A stretch of 64,000 bases of DNA, taken from assembly GCF_014200595.1 (NCBI RefSeq), contig NZ_JACHCG010000001.1, forward strand, positions 2,852,001-2,916,000. The letters run 5' to 3'. Positions 41,800 to 50,153 of the stretch are shown one piece after another. The translations under genes and the position numbers were made by a program. Origin of the DNA: Pedobacter cryoconitis. Lineage in GTDB: Bacteria; Bacteroidota; Bacteroidia; Sphingobacteriales; Sphingobacteriaceae. Position 1 is the stretch's first letter; every line of letters begins with the position of its first letter. The notes under the pieces were generated by a model, which did not search any database, had not been told where the DNA came from, and was given only the letters and a program-made list of their open reading frames with translations.

Positions 41800-43074
41800 T
41801 TAAAATTCTGACATAACCGGTTCAGGTTCTTCGGCCTTAGTTACAGCAACTGGTTTCTTTTTAGCCAGCTGGTTCACCCTGTACATTAAAAATATACTGA
41901 TCAATGTGACCACTACAACCACATAACCAACGATATCATAATGTTCTATAGGACTGAATTTTGTTTGCTGAACAACGATCATACCTGAAACTGCCGCCGC
42001 TACTCCACCTGCAATTTGCTGCATAGAAGAGTTAATACTCATAAAGGCACCTCTGTCTTCCATATCAGGAATTGCACTGGTTAAAGCGGAAGAAGGAACC
42101 ATACGGCTCATAATCCCGATCATCATCAAAACGTTAAGACCGATCACTATCCAGAATGGGGTTGCCGACAAATTCGTATAGGCTACACAGATCAGCATAG
42201 TCCAGATAGAAGCAATACTGAAAATTCTGAATTTGCTCACTGTATCACTTAACTTTCCAATTAAAGGCATGATGATCAATGAACTTACTCCAGAAACCAT
42301 AAACAATACAGGCAGTTCTTCAGCTGTAACATGCAGGTTATTAACTGCAAAAACGCTTCCGAATGGCATCATCATAAAACCGCCTATTGACAATGCAGCC
42401 GTTGCGGCAAAACCAATCCTGTAATTTTTTCTGGCTACGGTATGCCAAAGATGCTTGAATGCAGAACGGTCATGCTGCAAACCAAGATGTTTGTTGATTG
42501 GTTTTAAAACCACCACAATTAAAACAGCAATAATTATGGCGACTGCTGCAACCATTACAAAAGGAGATTCCCACCCCCATTTATTGGCAATATACAAGCC
42601 TATTGGAATTCCTAATACCTGGCTTGCACCAAAGCCCATCTGTATAAAACCCATTACCCTTCCTCTTTGCTGCAAGCTAAAAAGGTCGGTAATAATGGCC
42701 ATAGAGATAGAACTGATCACGCCGCCAAATAAACCAGTGATGATACGTGCAGCAACCAATAATTCAAAAGAACTGGCTAAACTGCATAAAAAGGTTCCGA
42801 CAATGAAACCACTGTAAAAGAATAAAAGCAGTTTTTTACGATCAAAACGATCTGCAAATCCTGCGGTTAATAAACCTGAGATACCTGCGCTGAAAGCATA
42901 AGCAGAAACTGCAATCCCGAAAGAGGAAGGCTTCATACTTAAAGACTTAATCAGCATATCGCCCAAAGGGGACATCACCATAAAGTCAAGTATAACGGTA
43001 AATTGAGTCATTGCTAAAATAAAGATTACTATCTTTTGATAGCCAGAAAAAGGTGTAGTTCCTTTAGTTTCCAT
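41800..43074 (-). CDS. MFS transporter (DHA1-like drug/sugar efflux)
   Basis: A 424-residue major facilitator with 12 predicted membrane segments. Helix 1 has LAMTQFTVILDFMVMSPLG, the acidic helix-1 motif of the DHA1 type, and the cytoplasmic loop has GFADRFDRKKLL (motif A); motif C-like GIPIGLYIANKWGWES follows. It is 4 bases after a small gene and near a TetR gene on the same strand. The set looks like a TetR-regulated efflux pump. Substrate unknown. Confidence 0.88.
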   Translation of the reverse strand: METKGTTPFSGYQKIVIFILAMTQFTVILDFMVMSPLGDMLIKSLSMKPSSFGIAVSAYAFSAGISGLLTAGFADRFDRKKLLLFFYSGFIVGTFLCSLASSFELLVAARIITGLFGGVISSISMAIITDLFSLQQRGRVMGFIQMGFGASQVLGIPIGLYIANKWGWESPFVMVAAVAIIIAVLIVVVLKPINKHLGLQHDRSAFKHLWHTVARKNYRIGFAATAALSIGGFMMMPFGSVFAVNNLHVTAEELPVLFMVSGVSSLIIMPLIGKLSDTVSKFRIFSIASIWTMLICVAYTNLSATPFWIVIGLNVLMMIGIMSRMVPSSALTSAIPDMEDRGAFMSINSSMQQIAGGVAAAVSGMIVVQQTKFSPIEHYDIVGYVVVVVTLISIFLMYRVNQLAKKKPVAVTKAEEPEPVMSEF

Positions 43075-43078
43075 AAAA

Positions 43079-43303
43079 TTAAGTTAATTCACAGCATTTA
43101 TAGCCGCGATCCCGAACCATTTCGATAACCTGCTCATGTTTTAAGGTATAAGAGACGATCCTTAAAACGAAGTCCTCATCATCGAGATCTACGTTCCATT
43201 GTTCAATATTCTTGTTTTTGTCCAATAAAGGCTGTAAAGCCTGTTTATCCTCTTCAGATTTTATATCTGTTCTAAAAAGCAGGATATGATTGAAATTTTC
43301 CAT
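43079..43303 (-). CDS. small HMA-like fold protein, 74 residues, no metal motif
   Basis: A short soluble protein (MENFNHILLFRTDIKSEEDK onwards) with a beta-alpha-beta pattern like the heavy-metal-associated/copper chaperone fold, but no CxxC in the first loop; a CC pair is near the end (YKCCELT). Such proteins occur often in Bacteroidota. It sits 4 bases upstream of the MFS gene and is probably co-transcribed with it. Function unknown. Confidence 0.65.
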   Translation of the reverse strand: MENFNHILLFRTDIKSEEDKQALQPLLDKNKNIEQWNVDLDDEDFVLRIVSYTLKHEQVIEMVRDRGYKCCELT

Positions 43304-43351
43304 TTTTTCTCATTCTTAGTTCTGTTTAAATACTCCTGTATAATCATTGAT

Positions 43352-43942
43352 TTACTTTCTCAATCCTTTCACAACTAAATCAAAAGCTTCCCATAACATC
43401 TCATCCGTCATCTTGAATGGCTTCCCTCCCAGACTTTGCCCTTCATTGTTAAACTTGATCAAAGCATAAAGGGGTGCAAAGGCAACTGACCAGTAAACCT
43501 CGAAAGGCATTTCCCGGACTTCTCCACGAGAGATAATATTATCATTGAACCTTTTGAATTTCACTAAAGCATCTTCCATTAAAGTGGAGAGAAACTGATC
43601 CTGATAAACAGAGGCTCTCAATTGCTCATTAAATTTGCTCAGTGTTGGATTATTGATCAGCTCCCGATACCGGTTTTCCCACTGCTGACGTAATCCGTCT
43701 TCAAAAGAAGCTTCCGCATCAAAATTGTGAAGCATTGACTTTGCCAGCATCCTGCCATGCTCCACTGCAAGTTGTGAAAGAAGATCATCCTTGTCCTTGT
43801 AATAAATATAAAGTGTGGCTACGGAAATGCCACACGCTTTGGCGAGCTTATTCATACTAAAACTTTCAAAACCGCCCTTTGCTATAGTTTCTACGGCAAT
43901 TTTTTTAACCAGGTTCTCTTTCTCTATATCTCTTGTGCGCAT
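43352..43942 (-). CDS. TetR family transcriptional regulator
   Basis: A 196-residue TetR protein. The HTH is at about residues 22-50: FSMNKLAKACGISVATLYIYYKDKDDLL. The C-terminal domain is a helical ligand-binding part (FEDGLRQQWENRYRELINN). It is 48 bases upstream of the small gene and the MFS gene and so probably controls them; its own upstream region holds two palindromes next to the AsmA promoter. Confidence 0.93.
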   Translation of the reverse strand: MRTRDIEKENLVKKIAVETIAKGGFESFSMNKLAKACGISVATLYIYYKDKDDLLSQLAVEHGRMLAKSMLHNFDAEASFEDGLRQQWENRYRELINNPTLSKFNEQLRASVYQDQFLSTLMEDALVKFKRFNDNIISRGEVREMPFEVYWSVAFAPLYALIKFNNEGQSLGGKPFKMTDEMLWEAFDLVVKGLRK

Positions 43943-43969
43943 AATATCAAATGATTAATCAAATATAAG

Positions 43970-43991
43970 TGAATATTCATTCATTAATGAA
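43970..43991. promoter_or_regulatory. candidate TetR operator
   Basis: Two adjoining palindromes, TGAATATTCA (43970-43979) and TTCATTAATGAA (43980-43991), lie in the gap between the divergent tetR and AsmA-like genes. Confidence 0.5.
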
Positions 43992-44006
43992 ATAATAAAT
44001 AAAATA

Positions 44007-44014
44007 TATCTTTG
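44007..44014 (+). promoter_or_regulatory. candidate -7 element of the AsmA-like gene
   Basis: TATCTTTG matches TAnnTTTG. It overlaps the in-frame TTG at 44012, so translation more likely starts at the TTG at 44042. Confidence 0.5.
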
Positions 44015-44041
44015 TACCACATACATCAATTATTTACCCTC

Positions 44042-45850
44042 TTGAAAAAAGTACTTAAAATCACAGGAATAAGCATTGCGTCTTTGATCCTGCTGGTATT
44101 GCTCATCCCCTACATCATACCCAATACAATTTCCAAAGAGATAGAGAACAGGATCAATCAAAATATCAATGGAAAAGTTGAGTTTCAAAACACCAGTTTA
44201 TCATTTTTCAAACACTTCCCTTCTTTAACACTCAGCCTGAACAACTTCACTTTAAAAGGCGCTGCCCCATTTGAAAAAGAAACGCTGATTCAGGCAAAGC
44301 AATTATCTTTTCGTTTGAACCTGAGCACTATCTTTTCAAAACAGGTAAAGATTGATCAGATCTTTTTAGACCAGGCCGATATCAATATCCAGGTTGACAA
44401 AAAAGGAAACGCAAATTATAATGTATACAAGAGTGATCATACTCCTGCGGCTGCTCAGGATGGTGCTTCAACTGCGATAAAAATTGAAGGGATTTTTATC
44501 AATAAGAGTAACCTGATCTATAATGATCAGTCGATCCCGATGAAGGTTAACGCCAAAGGATTAAATTATACTGGTAATGGAGATCTGAGCAAAGCTATTT
44601 TCGACTTAAAGAGTAATGCCAGAATTGATACACTGGATCTATATTATAATAATGCTCCTTATTTGCTGCATAAAAAGGTTGATGCTAAACTGGTAACGAA
44701 GATCAATACCAATTCCCTCGATCTGATGTTTAATGAAAATGACTTAAAGATAAACTCTTTACCGATTTTATTTGTGGGTAAGTTCTCCTTCCTTAAAGAT
44801 GGTTATGACATCAATTTTAAGACAGCCGCCAAAGAAACTGATCTTCATAATATTTTCACGGTATTGCCCCCATCAATTGCAAACCGGATGCAAAAAACAA
44901 CGATTAAAGGTTATGCTGAAATCAATGCTTCTTTAATAGGGAAATACCTGGCTAAACAAAAGATTATGCCTACCCTATCTTTTAATATCAAAGTACGGGA
45001 TGGTTATATTGCTAATCCTAAAGCACCGGAGGCTATTCGTAACCTGTATTTAAATTTACAGATGAAACTTCCCAGCTTAAACCCTGATAGTTTATATATT
45101 GATATGGACAGCTTATATTTTAATATGGGCAAGGATTATGTAAACTCAGTAGTTAAACTGAATGGTTTAAAAAAATCTAAAGTCTTTATCAATACCCGCG
45201 GATCAATTGATTTAACGAAATGGGGAAAGATATTTGAAGTCAGCAACTTAAAAGGAGTTTATACTATAGATCTGCAAGCTGACGGGCAATTTAACAGAAA
45301 AATAGTACGAAGTGGTATCAGACAGGTAGATACCGTCAACCTCATTCCAAAATTCAGGTTAAAATCTTCGCTGCATAATGGTTATTTTAAATATCCTTCA
45401 CTGAATGCTTCCATTGAAAAAATCAATTTCGATATAGACGGGCGTAATACTGATGGAAATTACAAGCATACGCAATTAGATATTAATGCGGTTAATTTAC
45501 AGGCTTTAAGTAATTATATCAGAGGTTCGGCCAAAATACAACCTGGTCATATGGGCATCGCTATAAATTTAAAATCTATGCTTAATCTTGCCGAAATCAA
45601 ACAGTTCTATCCTTTAAAGGATTTGGAACTTAACGGAGAACTTAACATGGACCTGCAAAGTAAAGGTGTATACAACAAAGCCAGAAAAACTTTCCCTGTC
45701 ACACAAGCATCTTTCAAACTCACAAATGGTAGAATTAAGACTGCTCACTTTGATCAGCCTTTAGAAAATATTATTGTAGATGGAACCCTGACTAATAAAG
45801 ATGGAACCTTAAGAGGTACACAGGTACATATCAAACGATCTCTTTCGTAA
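44042..45850 (+). CDS. AsmA family protein, N-terminal part (frameshifted gene)
   Basis: The first part of a large AsmA-like protein that bridges the envelope. It starts with a membrane anchor (VLKITGISIASLILLVLLIPY), then the AsmA pattern ISKEIENRINQNINGKVEF and the long beta-strand-rich repeats (VDQADINIQVDKKGNANYNV-like segments). AsmA proteins are thought to help lipid movement or outer-membrane assembly. The frame ends HIKRSLS at 45850, but in the next frame the sequence continues TISFVMAGQPF, the usual continuation of the family. One missing A in the AAA at 45833-45835 would join the two halves into one protein of about 1020 residues. The start is a TTG (44042); an alternative TTG is at 44012. 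Confidence 0.82.
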   Translation: MKKVLKITGISIASLILLVLLIPYIIPNTISKEIENRINQNINGKVEFQNTSLSFFKHFPSLTLSLNNFTLKGAAPFEKETLIQAKQLSFRLNLSTIFSKQVKIDQIFLDQADINIQVDKKGNANYNVYKSDHTPAAAQDGASTAIKIEGIFINKSNLIYNDQSIPMKVNAKGLNYTGNGDLSKAIFDLKSNARIDTLDLYYNNAPYLLHKKVDAKLVTKINTNSLDLMFNENDLKINSLPILFVGKFSFLKDGYDINFKTAAKETDLHNIFTVLPPSIANRMQKTTIKGYAEINASLIGKYLAKQKIMPTLSFNIKVRDGYIANPKAPEAIRNLYLNLQMKLPSLNPDSLYIDMDSLYFNMGKDYVNSVVKLNGLKKSKVFINTRGSIDLTKWGKIFEVSNLKGVYTIDLQADGQFNRKIVRSGIRQVDTVNLIPKFRLKSSLHNGYFKYPSLNASIEKINFDIDGRNTDGNYKHTQLDINAVNLQALSNYIRGSAKIQPGHMGIAINLKSMLNLAEIKQFYPLKDLELNGELNMDLQSKGVYNKARKTFPVTQASFKLTNGRIKTAHFDQPLENIIVDGTLTNKDGTLRGTQVHIKRSLS

Positions 45851-47112
45851 TGGCAGGCCAGCCTTTTATGCTGAAGGCAGCAGTCAGGAATTTTGAAAAT
45901 GTATCTTATAATATTACTTCAAAAGGAACTATAGATATTGGTAAAATGTACCAATTCTTTGCAATTAAGGGCTATAATGTGAATGGAAAAGTATTTACTG
46001 ATCTCTCTTTAAAAGGCTTGCAAAGTGATGCTACTTCAGGAAACTATCAAAAGCTGAATAACAAAGGGCAATTAATTGTAAATAATATCAGCCTGCAATC
46101 AGACCTTTTTCCAAAGTCATTTTTAATCAAAAACGGAGTGTTCTCCTTTGCACAGGACAACATGAAATTTGAGAAGTTTAAAGCGAGTTATGGAAAGTCA
46201 GATTTTACGATGAATGGTCAGCTGGGCAATGTGATTAACTATGTACTTACCCCTAAAGCAAAGCTAACCGGTAATTTCAATTTTCAGAGCAGACAGATTT
46301 TTGCAGATGAATTAATGGTTTACAATACACCAAAACCAATTCCAGGCGCCCCTGCGGGAAGCAGCGGGGTTATTTTGATTCCGGAAAACCTGGATGTAAC
46401 TTTATCTGCTAACGCGGGTACTGTCTATTACAATGGTCTGCAAATCAAAAATGCAAAAGGTAACCTGGTTTTAAAGGATGGTACATTAGCCTTAAACCAA
46501 ACCAGCTTCAACCTGATCGGTGCTTCGGTAAATATGGATGCAACTTATAAAAGTATAACTCCTGAATCTGCCTTGTTCGATTATCATATTTCGGCTAAAG
46601 AATTTGATATTGCCAAAGCTTATAAAGAAATAAAAATCTTCAGAACACTCGCAACTTCGGCTTCTAAAGTTAAAGGTATAGTAGGACTGGATTATCAATT
46701 ATCAGGAAAACTGAACCAGGATATGCTTCCGGTATACCCATCTTTAAAAGGTGCTGGTGTATTGTCTTTGAAGAAAGTGAGCTTAAGTGGATTTAAAATG
46801 ATGAATGCGGTGAGTAAAGCAACCCGCAGAGATAGTTTAAACAATCCTGACTTGCGTGATGTCGAGATTAAATCTACGATCAATAGGAATATCATTACTA
46901 TAGAAAGATTTAAAATGCGTATTGCAGGTTTCAGGCCCCGTTTTGAAGGACAGGTTAGTTTTGATGGCCGCTTAAATATGAGCGGAAGATTAGGTTTGCC
47001 ACCTTTTGGTTTGATTGGTATTCCTTTAACCATTACCGGAACACAAGATAAACCGGTCATTATTTTAAAAAGAAACAAAGAAGCTAAGCTGGAGGAAAAA
47101 GAGGAAGAATAG
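45850..47112 (+). CDS. AsmA family protein, C-terminal part (frameshifted gene)
   Basis: A 420-residue frame that begins with ATG overlapping the TAA of the preceding part (TAATG). It continues the same AsmA-like fold: VRNFENVSYNITSKGTIDIG, then GKVFTDLSLKG, and the C-terminal LGLPPFGLIGIPLTITGTQDKP, which is the typical AsmA ending. No signal peptide or anchor is present, so as a separate protein it would stay in the cytoplasm; it is best read as the C-terminal half of one interrupted gene. Translational restart at TAATG could rescue it only in part. Confidence 0.8.
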   Translation: MAGQPFMLKAAVRNFENVSYNITSKGTIDIGKMYQFFAIKGYNVNGKVFTDLSLKGLQSDATSGNYQKLNNKGQLIVNNISLQSDLFPKSFLIKNGVFSFAQDNMKFEKFKASYGKSDFTMNGQLGNVINYVLTPKAKLTGNFNFQSRQIFADELMVYNTPKPIPGAPAGSSGVILIPENLDVTLSANAGTVYYNGLQIKNAKGNLVLKDGTLALNQTSFNLIGASVNMDATYKSITPESALFDYHISAKEFDIAKAYKEIKIFRTLATSASKVKGIVGLDYQLSGKLNQDMLPVYPSLKGAGVLSLKKVSLSGFKMMNAVSKATRRDSLNNPDLRDVEIKSTINRNIITIERFKMRIAGFRPRFEGQVSFDGRLNMSGRLGLPPFGLIGIPLTITGTQDKPVIILKRNKEAKLEEKEEE

Positions 47113-47168
47113 CTTAAACATAAAAAGGGTGGGTATTTTAAAAATACCCACCCTTTTTATGTTTAAGC
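47112..47168. terminator. 28-base inverted repeat, bidirectional terminator
   Basis: Bases 47112-47139 and 47141-47168 are exact reverse complements. The stem is rich in A/T outside and GGGTGGGTA inside, with T-runs on both strands (CCCACCCTTTTT). It lies between the convergent AsmA and beta-barrel genes. Confidence 0.85.
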
Positions 47169-47180
47169 CAGCTTTTCAGC

Positions 47181-47735
47181 CTATAATTTGAAACCGTAAG
47201 CGATACGCAATGCGATCTGTCCTACACTTTTGTTATCATAGTTGTTTGCATAACGTAATGCATCACCTTTACCAGTATTTTCATATTTAATACCTAAGTC
47301 TAAACCATTACTCCATGAGTAACCTAAAGTTGGTGCATAAAGGAAAGTTGTTTTTGAATCTTTAGATACGCCAAAAGCAGCACCTACTTCACCCATTGCA
47401 TAGATACCTGAACCAGTTGGATCAAAGAAATACTTTAAACCAGTTTTTACAGGAATGTAAGCGTAATCAGGAACTTCAATATTATTGACAGCACCAACAC
47501 TATATACGCGGTCTTTTGCAAAATAATGGTTGTAACCAGTTGCAATTGGAATAGATAATTGCTTAGTTACATCAAATTGCGCACGTACATCGATACCAGC
47601 AGCAACACTATAATTGTTATTGGTAGGGATACCGATATTTGCACCAATACCTATTTTTTGAGCACTAACATTAGTTGTAAAGAATATTGCCACAACAGCT
47701 GCTGCCGAAGCAAGAAATTTAGTAGAAACTTTCAT
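47181..47735 (-). CDS. small outer-membrane beta-barrel protein (OmpW/porin-like)
   Basis: A protein of about 184 residues with a signal peptide ending NVSA|Q. I chose ATG 47735 (MKVSTKFLASAAAVV); the ATG at 47753 would add six residues. The mature part has alternating strands (GIGANIGIPTNNNYSVAAGI, GLKYFFDPTGSGIYAMGEVG, LGIKYENTGKG) and ends in an aromatic-containing strand, IALRIAYGFKL, typical for outer-membrane barrels. About eight strands. Function unknown; single gene. Confidence 0.78.
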   Translation of the reverse strand: MKVSTKFLASAAAVVAIFFTTNVSAQKIGIGANIGIPTNNNYSVAAGIDVRAQFDVTKQLSIPIATGYNHYFAKDRVYSVGAVNNIEVPDYAYIPVKTGLKYFFDPTGSGIYAMGEVGAAFGVSKDSKTTFLYAPTLGYSWSNGLDLGIKYENTGKGDALRYANNYDNKSVGQIALRIAYGFKL

Positions 47736-47968
47736 TTTATTATATTTATTCATGTGTTTTAACGATTGACAATTTTTATCAACCTTTCACCGGATAAATA
47801 CAAAATGCATGCCACTACGATAATCCGCAGCTTATTTAACCTATCAAACAAGCCTGAAACCTGAATAGACGGGCTTTTTCAAAACGGGAAGATCTTCAGT
47901 AAAAATCAGGGATTTCAAATTCTGATTGCACGGATAAAGGATACGTGATACACTTCTGTAACAGCAGC

Positions 47969-48907
47969 TTACCGCTTGAATGATTGGTCATATAATTTAA
48001 TAACTTCCTGCGTTAACCGGGCTGTGCTCATAGCAGAGTCAAGCCAGTTTATCATAATACCGTCTTTTTCCATTTTTCTGAAAAAAGTCATCTGCCTCTT
48101 CGCAAATTGACGGATTGCGATGTACAATTTCTCTTTTAAGTCTGGTAAAGTGAGCTTATTCTGGAGATATTCAGTGATAAATTTATACTCTAAACCATAA
48201 AATAGCAGCGTTTCAGCACTTATACCACGCGCTAAAAGCCCTTCTACTTCTGCTATCAACCCATTATCGAAACGCTCATTCAGTCTTTGATAAATCCTTT
48301 CGCGGCGGGAATCAACTTCTCCGTCCAAACCGATTACCAAAGGGTTCAGTAAAGGACGATTTTCTTCCACTAAGGTATGGTGTTGTAAATATGCTGCGAT
48401 CTCAATGGCCCTGACCAACCGCTTGGCAGAAGAGAGATCTGCATGCGCTGTTAATGCGGCCGGATAACCAGCCAATATTTTTCGTAATGCATCAATATCA
48501 TGTGCAGGAAGGCTTGTCCGCAATTCTTCATTTACCGGAACTGCTGTGTATTGATGGTTTTGCAGGATACTATGAATATACATTCCTGTGCCACCACATA
48601 ATACCGGAACTTTATACCGCTGATTAAGGTCTTCAAATATTTGATAGAAATCATCCTTAAAAGAATTCACATTATAACTATCTCCGGCCTCTCTGATATT
48701 GATCAAATGATATGGAATAAGCTTTTCACCGATCTTGTATTCGTGCAGATCCTTTCCGGTCCCTATATCCATGTCTTTAAATACCTGCCTGCTATCTGCA
48801 CTGATAATTTCTCCATCCAATATATTGGCAACACTAACAGCAAGTTTAGTTTTTCCTGAAGCTGTTGGGCCCATTATAATTAAAAGTGGTTTTTTCTCTA
48901 GTTGCAT
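47969..48907 (-). CDS. miaA: tRNA dimethylallyltransferase MiaA
   Basis: A 312-residue MiaA, which transfers a dimethylallyl group to A37 of tRNAs that read UNN codons. The P-loop is GPTASGKTKLAV (about residue 13), followed by ISADSRQVFKDMDIGTGK, the substrate-binding motif. The C-terminal part IRQFAKRQMTFFRK is also typical. Its first 10 bases overlap the end of the preceding gene, showing co-transcription. Confidence 0.96.
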   Translation of the reverse strand: MQLEKKPLLIIMGPTASGKTKLAVSVANILDGEIISADSRQVFKDMDIGTGKDLHEYKIGEKLIPYHLINIREAGDSYNVNSFKDDFYQIFEDLNQRYKVPVLCGGTGMYIHSILQNHQYTAVPVNEELRTSLPAHDIDALRKILAGYPAALTAHADLSSAKRLVRAIEIAAYLQHHTLVEENRPLLNPLVIGLDGEVDSRRERIYQRLNERFDNGLIAEVEGLLARGISAETLLFYGLEYKFITEYLQNKLTLPDLKEKLYIAIRQFAKRQMTFFRKMEKDGIMINWLDSAMSTARLTQEVIKLYDQSFKR

Positions 48908-49752
48908 GGTATGATATATTTCAGGTTCCCCATATTAAAAACACTGCTGTAGTTTAAAGAATTTAAGTAGGTTATTTTCTCTGCTTCTGTTAGCTGAGCA
49001 GTGGCAGCCCTGAGCTCTTCTGGCAAGCGATGAGGAAAATAACGGATGTTGTTAACCTGATCGAGCCATATTTCTGCCGGAGGGATTTGCCCGGCCAGTT
49101 CAAAGCCCAGTTTCGTATAACCTTTGCCATAAGACCAGTCCAGGTCTGCATAGGTCATCACATCATTGGGAAGAATAGTTTTGATTAAATGTTTAATGAG
49201 TTTGCTTAACCCACCCTGTACTGTAAATCCGTCGGCAGTAGCAAACCTGATCAGTTCAACAGAAGTATAATCCTCTTGTCTTCTGGTCATTTTTCGTTTG
49301 CCACTAAAAGTAGCAACGGCAATAAACTGACCAGCAAAAACTAAGGCATACCGATGTCTTGCTTTAGCTGATCCCTGGAGATGATTCTCTTTCAGAAAGG
49401 CATCTGCCTCTGGTTGAGTGATACTTACCACACTGGTTTTTCTACCATGAACCCGTTGGTTCTTTCCCATTAATGCGCTGATACGGCTTAAAACCTGGGC
49501 AGGCTTCTTGTACCATATATCTTCCCAAAGCTGGATCAACTGTTTAGCAGAAGCAGTATATTCCTGCTGTAAAACTAAAGTTTCTGCTGAACCGGGATGA
49601 ACTGCTATACTTAACAAGTTTAGGTACAATGCATCATTATCCCGGAACTTCAATAAAAGAAAAGAGTCAGAAGTATAAAGTTCTGACTCAATGCCAATAT
49701 TCAGTAACGCTTGTTTAAGCTCTTGTTGCCAGCTTATTTTTTGTTTACTCAC
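48898..49752 (-). CDS. hypothetical protein with GNAT-like segment
   Basis: A 284-residue protein that I cannot assign. The central part ends HLQGSAKARHRYALVFAGQF and continues AVATFSGKR, then YTSVELIRFATADGFTVQGG and TYADLDWSYGKGYTKLGFEL; this strand-helix pattern resembles N-acetyltransferase-like proteins seen also in phages. The first 100 residues look like a separate helical domain. It overlaps miaA by 10 bases and precedes it, so the two are probably translated from one mRNA. Confidence 0.5.
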   Translation of the reverse strand: MSKQKISWQQELKQALLNIGIESELYTSDSFLLLKFRDNDALYLNLLSIAVHPGSAETLVLQQEYTASAKQLIQLWEDIWYKKPAQVLSRISALMGKNQRVHGRKTSVVSITQPEADAFLKENHLQGSAKARHRYALVFAGQFIAVATFSGKRKMTRRQEDYTSVELIRFATADGFTVQGGLSKLIKHLIKTILPNDVMTYADLDWSYGKGYTKLGFELAGQIPPAEIWLDQVNNIRYFPHRLPEELRAATAQLTEAEKITYLNSLNYSSVFNMGNLKYIIPCN

Positions 49753-49777
49753 TCGTTTTTTTTATTTATAATCCATC

Positions 49778-50110
49778 TTACACCCATTCATGCTCTTTGA
49801 ATATTTTGTAGCCGGCGGAAACTTTATCTTCTATTAAATTCAAAGTTACCTCATCCAGTTCTTTAATATACATTGTACGCTCATGCTGAGGAATGGAATC
49901 AGGCAACAGTTCAAAAGCCACATGGTCATCTTTAATCTCTATACTAAGAAAAAATACACCTGGTTTATCCTCTCCTTCTTTCCCCGCAGGTGCAGCAGCC
50001 CAAAGATCGTATTTCTGATCACTATTTGCCCCATCATTGAAGCCTAAAGTGGTATAAGGTTGTAAAGTCGCCCTGATTGTTTGAAAAATTTCTATAAGAT
50101 CCGTTTTCAT
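49778..50110 (-). CDS. hypothetical protein, 110 residues
   Basis: A small soluble protein (MKTDLIEIFQTIRATLQPYT onwards) with a mixed alpha/beta pattern (VFFLSIEIKDDHVAFELLPD, then EVTLNLIEDKVSAGYKIF). No signal peptide. It does not match any family I can name. It lies 25 bases before the hypothetical gene and miaA on the same strand and may be in the same transcript. Confidence 0.55.
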   Translation of the reverse strand: MKTDLIEIFQTIRATLQPYTTLGFNDGANSDQKYDLWAAAPAGKEGEDKPGVFFLSIEIKDDHVAFELLPDSIPQHERTMYIKELDEVTLNLIEDKVSAGYKIFKEHEWV

Positions 50111-50153
50111 AGCTTTGATATTTTGAATTCATAGGTATAACAAGCATTAAAAC

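Noticed and set aside
45833..45850. Programmed ribosomal frameshift in the AsmA-like gene
   Set aside because: The site has only three A and no typical slippery heptamer; a simple base loss explains it better.
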